Assembly: GCA_020698575.1 (NCBI GenBank)
Contig: CM036251.1
Span: 8,844,788-8,908,787, forward strand
From: Bostrychus sinensis
Lineage: Eukaryota; Chordata; Actinopteri; Gobiiformes; Eleotridae
Length of the DNA: 64,000 bases
Reading direction: 5' to 3'
The number at the start of each line of letters is the position of its first letter. Positions within the stretch are counted from its first letter, which is position 1. Below the pieces are notes generated by a model, which saw nothing but the letters and a program-made list of their open reading frames with translations, was not told where the DNA came from and did no database searches. This document shows, piece after piece, positions 56,350 to 64,000 of the stretch. The position numbers and the translations under genes were made by a program.

Positions 56350-56715
56350 ACTGTTAAATAGATACAAAAAAGTAATAGCTGATTTGAATTTGATTGCAGC
56401 AAGTTGGAGAAAATTGCCAGAAAATCAGTGCCTTTGCTGGGAATAAAAACAATCATTTTAGACATGCAGAGTTTGTTGTAAGAATATATGAGCAGAAGTT
56501 CGCCAAGCAAGAATGCCATCAGTGCACAATACTAGAAAAATAAGCAATATGCGAGAAGAGTGTTAAAAGTTTGATAACGATATGACCAGCAATATCTGGA
56601 TACACTTTTTGACATAGCAGAAGATCAATTTGGTTTTATTTTTAGAAAGGATAGAATAAAGCTAAACACTAAACCAGCTCAAAACCAGACTAAACAAGGG
56701 ATTAAATAAGTCTAA
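56350..56715 (-). repeat. Orphan downstream flank of a fourth TIR unit
   Basis: AGTAATAGCTGATTTGAATT, GATATGACCAGCAATATCTG and TAAACACTAAACCAGCTC correspond to the downstream flanks of copies 2 and 3 but are more diverged. No TIR coding sequence follows upstream. Instead an L1/Tx1 fragment begins at the edge, so the gene body was deleted or replaced. Confidence 0.7.
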
Positions 56716-57290
56716 ACTAGCTTCTTACTTGAAGGTATCTATAAAAATGATTATGGGGAAGATTATACTCTTTAGCTAAATTTTCAAATGTATCTATTAC
56801 CTGATCATTGAACAATTAATGAAACCTTGTAAGACTTTTAGCTTCCCATATCTTAAAAGTGTCATCAGTGCAGTTCAGTTTTATTTGAATTTAATTTATA
56901 CCCAGAAATAGAGCTATATTTTTTATTTCATCCAGCATCACTGGTAGGGAGTTATTTACATCTGGTAAAAACACAATGATATCATTAGCATATAATGCAA
57001 GTTTATGTTGATCATCTTTTATCTTAACTCGCCTTATCCCTGCATTTGTCCTCATGCTTTCAGCCAAAGGTTCAATACAAAAGGCAAAGCTCTGTGGTGA
57101 TAAAGGATCACCTTGTTTTGTTCCTCTTTTTAACTGAAAGGACTTAGGGGCACAGTGTACATTGTCACTGTGGAATCTGTTTTTTTTTACAAATCCAGTT
57201 TGATCCAGGCTATTCAGGTATTTGGGGGAGAACATCCTAAAGCTCCCTTCAGTCCATTTTAATGGTTTGCTCCATGGATGCATTTTAGTA
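56716..57290 (-). mobile_element. L1/Tx1-type LINE reverse-transcriptase fragment
   Basis: The minus-strand frame 57283-56891 has FQLKRGTKQGDPLSPQSFAF, CIEPLAESMRTNAGIRRV and KLALYANDIIVFLPD, where the catalytic YADD-type motif has decayed to YAND. After a stop near 56891 the sequence continues with KEYNLPHNHFYRYLQVRS (about 56790-56725), a hallmark of L1/Tx1 ORF2. Truncated at both ends. Confidence 0.85.
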
Positions 57291-57744
57291 TTGTGTTTAC
57301 CTAATGCACCTGTGGACTGATTATTTATATTTAAATGAAAGGATTTTGGATTTGTGACCAGTTAACCTCAATACACTTTTCTTTCTCTAAGGTCTGGAAA
57401 TGACAAATTGAGCAAATGTTCTACTCGCCAGTAAGTGATTATGGAGATGTCTGGGGCAACCTCAAATTTCTATCGACACCTGATACGATTGCTCCAACAT
57501 ATATTACATACAATAAGTCAAAGGCTTTCATTAGCAATGTTGGACCAGGACTCAGACCCGGGGGAATGAAAATGACCCATAATTTGAGAATTGATGTCTT
57601 CATTACTGCATTAGTGTACAGTACGAAATGAAAAAGACAGTTCATTTGTTATCTTTAATTCAGGATGGGACAGCTTTTGCACAACTGTGGCGAAATAACA
57701 CTGACAGCATATTAAAGCAGTTTAAATGTATTGTTGGCAGGGTT
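57291..57744. other. Intergenic sequence without recognised features
   Basis: Short overlapping frames at 57416-57645 have no recognisable domain. Confidence 0.4.
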
Positions 57745-57747
57745 AGA

Positions 57748-57870
57748 GAGTAAGTGGGGCAATATTATGCTACGTCTTTTCTGAGCTTTCTACCATGTTA
57801 TAATGTTCCTTCATTAAAAAACTAGTTGGAGTTGTGTTTTGAGTCATTTGCTTCATTCCAGCTTCACTTA
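57748..57870 (+). repeat. Dispersed repeat family A, short copy
   Basis: GGGGCAATATTATGCTACG, ACCATGTTATAATGTTCC and GGAGTTGTGTTTTGAGTCAT align with the start of other copies. Confidence 0.65.
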
Positions 57871-59662
57871 ACTGATTTATACAGTCATTATTTAGTTACT
57901 GCGAGTAATCATTGCGGGCATGGTCATGTAATACTCAGCAGAAGTCACCTTCTTAATTTAAGGCAGTAGTTAATGACACGTGCGACTGAAAATGGTAAAA
58001 CACCATGTATAAATGTCTGAAAAGGAAAAATGGAAACTCTAAACTTGTCCCTAAACAAACTTCTGAGCCAGATGAAGGCCTTAGTAGAAAAGAAACCAAA
58101 AATAGTGGGACCAGAGCAATACAGTAGAAGTTATGTCGGCTGGATTTCCTTTTACCAGGGACAGCACCGACTGTTGTGTGTGGGTGTGGCACAAAGCTAA
58201 CAGCACCATACCATAGTCCAAAGTAAACTTAAATGACATCTCACAAAAAAAAAGTCACTTCAAAACAAAAGCACAAACTTTTTATTTTGTTTGCCTACAA
58301 GAACACGCTGAGAAATAAGCAACTTTGATGAGAAAAACCGGTAAAGTGAGTGAGAAAGCTCCTGAAGTTGCTGAAGTCATTGTCAAATCCTAAAAGCCAT
58401 ACACTGTATATATGCTCATATTTTTTCTATATAGTGTCGTTTGGTAACATATTTGTTGGGTGGTGTGCCGCAGGTTTTTTTCAACCAAAAAACTGTTCCA
58501 TGGCTCAAAAAAAGGTTGAAAAACACTGCAGTAGTACTTTGGAAAAATGTTTTCTTTTAGTCACATAATGTGCTGCTCTAGCAGTGACCAGTGGCTTAAA
58601 AATAAATTTAAAAAAAGCAAAGAAAAGCAGTGAAGTACATTTTCTAAAACATACTTTAACATGAGAACAATTTAAACAAAGTCATGTTCCTTATCTTAAA
58701 TCAAAAAGGTATTTTTGACCAAAGTGGCAAGCAATAACAACAATAGCAGTTATTGTCGTAAAACAGTAATAGTAGTTGTATTAATAGCACTAAAAGTAGT
58801 AATGGCAGCATTACTAATAGAAGTAATTGTAATAGTAGTATTTTTTGCTGTGCAATTGCAAAAAAACAATTTTCACTCAACTTTTACTCAACTAATAAAT
58901 GTATTGAGTTTGCTTCTGCTTAGTAATGTAAGTAACAGTACTTTTACTATTATTTTTCTTAAGTAATGCAGTAACAGCAGCAGAACAGAGCAGAGCAGCT
59001 TTCTCTTTTTCCCTCGAGGCTCTTGCTCAGTTATGTCACCCATAGATTCGAGTGAGCTTGGTATAAAACTCACTGCAACAAAGAAAATACAATCAAGTGT
59101 TAGAATAACATGTCTGTGAGCTCCCCGGGGCCAGAGCTTTCATTTAGACACAGTGTACTCCTCTCCATACGAAACCTTAAAAGAAAGAAAGGTACATTGC
59201 GATCCCTATTGCTCTAAATTGCTGTTTAATGTCAGTGGGGGACGCCAGGGTTGTTTTGATAAATGAGATTCTCCAGGTTTTCAATATAAGGTTGATATTA
59301 CAATGGCCCCGGGTCAGTGACACAGACAGAACCTGTTCAGTGATATTCCCTTCAAGATGGCCGCCCTCCACCTCTGTCACTGTGGGGCTGATGAGCACGA
59401 AGCATTAGGTTGTTCATGAAATCTGACTGGCACAGGATACTGCGCAGTGGGCCAACAATCAGTCAAAGGAGTACTAGTAAAAGAAGTAGTAGTAGTAGTA
59501 AAACTGAGTCAAATCCAGGACGTCAAACTTTAGCTTAGGGCTGAACTATTTTAGAAAATATCTAATTCCACTAAAACAGCTAAATACAGTCTGTCTTTAA
59601 CACTTTTTGGGGTTATTGGACCTGTTTTACCTCTCATGGCCCTATGGTGTTAAAACAAGGAC
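57871..59662. other. Intergenic sequence; one hAT-type terminus at about 58440-58535
   Basis: TTCCATGGCTCAAAAAAAGG then TTGAAAAACACTG, inverted, resembles the CAGTGTTTTTCAACC terminus of a common hAT element; the partner end is not seen. AGT/AAT triplet-rich stretches occur at 58730-58850 and 59470-59510. No gene is recognised. Confidence 0.4.
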
Positions 59663-59968
59663 CGTGACGTTGCCCGGTTTGGTGCAGCCGGGGCCCCACG
59701 CTGGAGCCAGGCCTGGGGTTGGGGCTCGAAGGCACCCGACCTCCTGTTAGCTCACCACCTACAGAGGGAACCGTAGGGCACCTGGATCAGGCCTCGGTCG
59801 AAGGTGGGCGCCTCGACGACCCGGTCCCTGGACACAGGCGCGGTGAGGAGCTCGGTCATCTGGGAGGAGCTCAGAATAGACCCGCTGCTCCTTTGCATTG
59901 AGAGTCTGGGCATCTTTGGTTAGACTGCTTCCTCTGTGACCCGGTCCTGGATATGTGATAGAAGATGG
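59663..59968 (+). mobile_element. Internally deleted mini-Rex3 derivative
   Basis: Its first ~175 bp match the 5' part of Rex3 (TTGGTGCAGCCGGGGCCCCA, then CTGGAGCCAGGCCTGGGGTT). Near 59840 it jumps to the RT C-terminal region (GTGAGGAGCTCGGTCATCTG). Near 59904 it jumps again to the 3' end (CTGGGCATCTTTGGTTAGAC). About 2.8 kb of the element are absent while both ends remain. The GATG tail is reduced to GAAGATGG. Confidence 0.8.
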
Positions 59969-61099
59969 CTTTTGTCAGACTTTTAGCTTCCTTGTGTGTG
60001 TCTGGAATGCGTAAGCTTTCGGAAAAGTCTGGCCTCAACAAACTCCTAAATATATTTATCTCATCACTCACACTCTGTAGTAGTCTTTACTTGCCCTGTA
60101 AGAAGCGTTTGTGTGGAAATGTGCAGCATTTGTTAAAGTGAAACTAAAGTCTACCGCATAGCTAATTAGCAAAGTAAACACAAAGGCACCTTCACACACC
60201 ATGCAAACACAAATAATCAATCAACCCTAGCTTACAGTTCCTTTAACTTCAGTGAGTAAATGCTTTGGTAATTTATGTGTTTCTCTTTTTACATTAATAA
60301 GTCACGTAGACCAATTAAAAGGAGCTTAAACATTTTCCTCTTTTTTACAGTAATCTCTCATGATCGTGTTGAGTGGTGGGTGAATTGGTCAGGGTCACGT
60401 GAATTGGTGACTCTAATTTGCCCCAAGTGAATGAATGTGTAACTGGGATAGGAATAAGTGAAAGAAGACAATTTAATGAATGTTTAAAGGTTAAGCTATT
60501 TAGTTTTGTTACTGTTTTGCTTTACTCAGGTGTGGATCATTCCCAAAACCTTACACTAAATGTAATTTTATTTTATTGCTAACCTTTACTTTTATACACA
60601 AATGGATAATATTTGAAATATGGAAAAGCCCATCTGCTCCAACCTATGGGATCTGCAGATGAAGAATAGATCCTCGAGAAAATAATATTAAAACATTTTA
60701 TTCCTTTTTAATGTGATAATAATCCAATTGAAAGAGTGAAAGCATCAAAATGAGCAAACCCGTGACACAGCCTTTGCACCTTAACCCCAGTGTCCTGATG
60801 GCTTTAGTCATAGAGGTGTTTTTGCCAACGTTTGATCATTTTAACTCAAAAAGTTGGGTTTTGATCAATTTCAGCAAAGGGGGCAAGGAAGAAATCCTTT
60901 TGTTTTTGGTGAGGATCTGGATCACTGTCTATGACCAGGATTATATTAACAAAGATCTTGTGCCATTGCAAGAAAGGGCCAATGATGTCTCCAAGTATTT
61001 GTAATTTCAATTCAAACTATAGTTAATTGCTTTGTAATCCTATATACATTTAGTGATAACAACAATCTACCCTCTCATTCATACCACCATTTTATTCAT
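59969..61099. other. Intergenic sequence with one SINE-related piece
   Basis: 60353-60470 contains GTGAATTGGTGACTCTAATT and AATGAATGTGTAACTGGGAT, the inner part of the tRNA-headed dispersed repeat in plus orientation. The frame at 60750-61004 has no recognisable domain. Confidence 0.45.
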
Positions 61100-61510
61100 T
61101 TATTCATCTTTCTTCTATTCTCGTTAGGACTATGGACTTTACCCAGAATACCCCCTGGACAATGGACAATTCCCTCCCAGAATTGTAGTGTACCTGTTTA
61201 TTGACTGATTCTTCAAATACATGCATGTCTTTGAACGTTGGGAGGAAGCCGGAGAGAACCCACAGTGGTTTGACGCGGTCGGTGACGTGAATGTGTTTGG
61301 TGAGTTCTGCACCACTGGACGTAGCAGGGGCCAGTTGGACCTAGTTCTCGCCGACTGAACAATCGGTCGAATCGGTGTCATGCTCAAACAAGTGCTCTGT
61401 TTGGCTGCATGTCACATTCACAATTTGTCAAACAGAAAAAAAAACCTTTTCTCCTACAACTGCTTCATTATGTTTTCCACATCTGTGATGCTAATGTCAG
61501 TTAGCTTACT
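61100..61510. repeat. Dispersed-repeat inner piece joined to a TTAA-MITE fragment
   Basis: 61100-61268 carries ATGCATGTCTTTGAACGTTG and GAGGAAGCCGGAGAGAACCC, the common fish repeat in minus orientation. At about 61270 it changes into TTTGACGCGGTCGGTGACGT, the subterminal part of the MITE described at 37123-37789, continuing to about 61510. Confidence 0.6.
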
Positions 61511-61633
61511 GTAAACCACGTGGGTGTCTAGATGTAGTGTTTCTTCTTATGAAATAATCCACAACCACTTGGGCTCTTGCTCAGAGAAACTTTCAATCTC
61601 CATCTCTTGAAAGTCCTCTCTCATAACGGAACT

Positions 61634-62340
61634 CTAGTTAGTTAGTTAGTTTATTCGGTCATATACAGTTTGATAATATTACAAAATGACAAAATCATAC
61701 TGACCGAAACGGTTTAAGCAGAAGTAATACATACTTATGATGCCAACCTATTTACAAAACAAAAAAATAGATCTTTCCCAAGACAGCAATATATTTACAA
61801 GAAGATTACAAAATAATAATTCAAATTATCTATGTAAATATAAGAATTTGACAATGAAAAAGTGGAGAAGAAATAAAAAAACAGACAACAAGCAACAAAC
61901 CTAGAGTGTGCACCGAAGGAGCAAATATACAAAGACTCATTCCAGAGCTGCATAATTCTCATAAATCATAGATTTATACTTTCCTTTAAATGATACAATT
62001 GTACTTGATCTTTTGATTCTATCATCAAGTGCATTACAGATAGTTACACCTCTAACAGTGACACAGAAACTTTTTTTATTTGTTCTAGTTTTAATTTTCT
62101 TAAATGTACCTATTCTTCTGAGATTATACTGACTTTCTTTTTCTACAAATAACTTCTGTATGCAAGGAGGGAGTGTATGTTTGTAAGCTTTATACATCAC
62201 TATGGCTGTATTCAGGTCAACAAGATCAAAAACTTTCAATGTTTTAGTTTAAAAAAAATAGGATTTGTTGATGCATAATAATCAGATTTATTAACAACTC
62301 TAACAGCTTTCTTTTGAAGTAAATAAATAAAATGTTTGTT
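61634..62340 (-). mobile_element. Non-LTR retrotransposon 3' end
   Basis: The minus-strand frame 62239-61937 reads FDLVDLNTAIVMYKAYKHTL, YNLRRIGTFKKIKTRTNKKS and FCVTVRGVTICNALDDRIKR, the tail of a fish LINE reverse transcriptase. It is followed by about 280 bp of AT-rich 3' sequence ending in AATAAACTAACTAACTAACT, a tandem AACT tail. 5'-truncated. It resembles the fragment at 17205-17745. Confidence 0.75.
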
Positions 62341-62557
62341 TTATAAGTGTTTCCCCATATTTCTAGGCAATACTCCTCAACTCCTCAGGTCCCTGCTCTC
62401 CCTCTTTCACAATAAAACCATCCCCTTCACAATAAAACACTTCCCATTACAATACTCCACTATTGAACCTTACACTACAACCCCCTTACAAAAACAGAAG
62501 CATCCCCACTTCAAACATGCAGAACAACAAAACACGTATACAAGCTTTCTGAGTGAA

Positions 62558-62588
<31 letters not shown>

Positions 62589-63755
62589 TTGCAGGAATGT
62601 ACTAGAATTACATGGTACCAACACACATGTACATAGACCTATATTAACAGAAAAAGGTCCAAACAAAAGTATAGAACTTAACATGAAATAAGGAACAGTC
62701 CTTCTATCAATGTAGTAAGATAACAGAGGCTACATCTTCACAATACAAAAAAACAAAAAAAACAAAAAAACATCACACAGCAGTCCTATACCGTTCGGCT
62801 ACACTGTCACTAACTTGAACATGAACAGTAGGTGGGACGGGAGAGACATGGGGCATTTGTGTTGCAGGTTTAACACAGGGAGGACATTCAGAGAGACTGT
62901 AGTCAGCTCCACTTTGTCATCAAGCACTGCTATATATTTCATTTTTAAGCAATCAAAGCAACCAAATTTAAGCTGCTTCCAGTCCAGCATCAATCAGCGT
63001 TCACAGGTATGCATTAAATTGATTGATTGCCCTCTGCAAATTATTTTCCTCTATATAAAGCTTTAAACATCCATCCTCAAAAGAACTAGTTTATTGTGCC
63101 ATAAAACTAGTGTCTTGGTTTACACTTTATTTTGATTAACCTATAAACCATTTACCATCCACTTTTTGACTATGAAATGGAGAGACTTTATATTCTTTTG
63201 AGATAATTCCTGGAGCAATGTATTGGCTTTGACAGTTCTAGGACAGGTACATGTCAAATGAGAAGCCTGTGTCTGTAGATTTTCCTCTTTGTGGGTATTT
63301 TGGATGATTAACATATGGTTTGAGCATTTTGCCTTTGTCACAACGTCCACTTACTCGACATAAATTTACAATCATGGCTGCTGCAGTCTTGTTTTTCTTT
63401 ATTTATGTGCCCAAGGAGACGTACTTAATCATCTCTCCTATGGCTCTAGCAGATGTATGCACTATGTTCTGGTGTGGTAGTGATTAATAGAAAGCCATTA
63501 TATAGACATGAGTGTAAATGTGTTTGCATGAGACGTATGGCTCTGTATGGATTTGCTCAGACAAGCATGACTGCACTTCTTCTGTTTACTGCCTCAGCAC
63601 TGCTCTTATCTAATTTATATTGCTTACGTCTCCAAAGTCTACCATCAAATCCCTCGACAAACACGCTTATCTTTCATATGCCATATATATGTTGCACCAG
63701 TTATGGTGATTGTATAAGCAATAACTACAAGGATGTATCTGTATTCTTGAACGTC
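62341..63755. other. Intergenic sequence without a recognised gene
   Basis: It contains a CA microsatellite (62559-62583) and short A-rich repeats near 62745-62770. No coding region is supported. Confidence 0.45.
62559..62583. repeat. CA dinucleotide microsatellite
   Basis: About twelve uninterrupted CA units. Confidence 0.95.
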
Positions 63756-63756
63756 C

Positions 63757-64000
63757 CCCATTATACTAAATTGACTTTTTTGTGTTTTTAACCATGTTAT
63801 AATGTTTCCACCTCAAAAACCTCCCTGGAGCAATATTCTGTTTCATGTTCGAGTAACCCTGTTTTCTGAAGAGCTCAGTCTCACAGCTCTACGTAGACTC
63901 ATGAAACCAGGAAGTGCTCCTGTGCGTTTCTAAAGCCCATACACCGTCTGGACTCATTCTGATCATTTTAGCGCCTAAATTGTCGTCACTATGAAGTTGG
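63757..64000 (+). repeat. Dispersed repeat family A, copy cut by window end
   Basis: CGTCCCCCATTATACTAAAT at the start, then TCTCACAGCTCTACGTAGAC, CAGGAAGTGCTCCTGTGCGT and CTAAAGCCCATACACCGTCT. It is closely related to the copy at 552-985 and continues beyond the window. Confidence 0.75.

Overview
The window looks like teleost fish genomic DNA. It has AT-rich sequence, an intron-containing gene family, and a dense load of fish-type transposons: Rex3 (RTE clade), L2/Maui-type, L1/Tx1-type and other non-LTR retrotransposons, tRNA-headed SINEs and many non-autonomous hAT-like DNA transposons. No bacterial-style operon, rRNA, functional tRNA or CRISPR array is visible. Most open frames are shadows of repeats.

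Region 1-31.9 kb holds no host gene I can support. It contains a 5'-truncated Rex3 with a perfect target-site duplication (TSD), and an L2 LINE whose 3' part has been blown up by about 1.3 kb of an 18-bp minisatellite. It also holds a 55-bp minisatellite, several non-autonomous DNA transposons with perfect 8-bp TSDs (some nested), LINE fragments and copies of an abundant unclassified repeat (called family A here).

Region 32-57 kb is the biological core: a tandem cluster on the minus strand of a TIR-domain, two-pass membrane protein family. Each unit has an inferred non-coding exon 1, a phase-free intron and one coding exon. Copy 1 (exon 2 ends at 33349) is intact, 424 aa. Copy 2 (about 40.1-41.4 kb) has a single nonsense codon just before the first membrane segment. 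Copy 3 (about 51.5-52.7 kb) has two single-base insertions. A fourth unit is represented only by its downstream flank (about 56.35-56.7 kb). Units 2 and 3 also share downstream flank, intron 3' sequence, a 0.9-kb unknown block and a degraded hAT (DUF4371/ZMYM1-like) transposase, so the repeat unit is a large segmental duplication. Later insertions separate the units: a nearly full-length Rex3 (44761-47954, 11-bp TSD), an L2 copy in the intron of copy 3, and nested hAT elements in the 3' region of copy 2 whose empty site is preserved in copy 3.

Region 57-64 kb is again repeat-rich and gene-poor: an L1/Tx1 fragment, an internally deleted mini-Rex3, a LINE 3' end, SINE pieces and a family A copy cut by the window end.

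The TIR domain is of the Toll-like-receptor type, so an innate-immune signalling role is plausible. This is inferred from the domain alone; I do not recognise the family by name.
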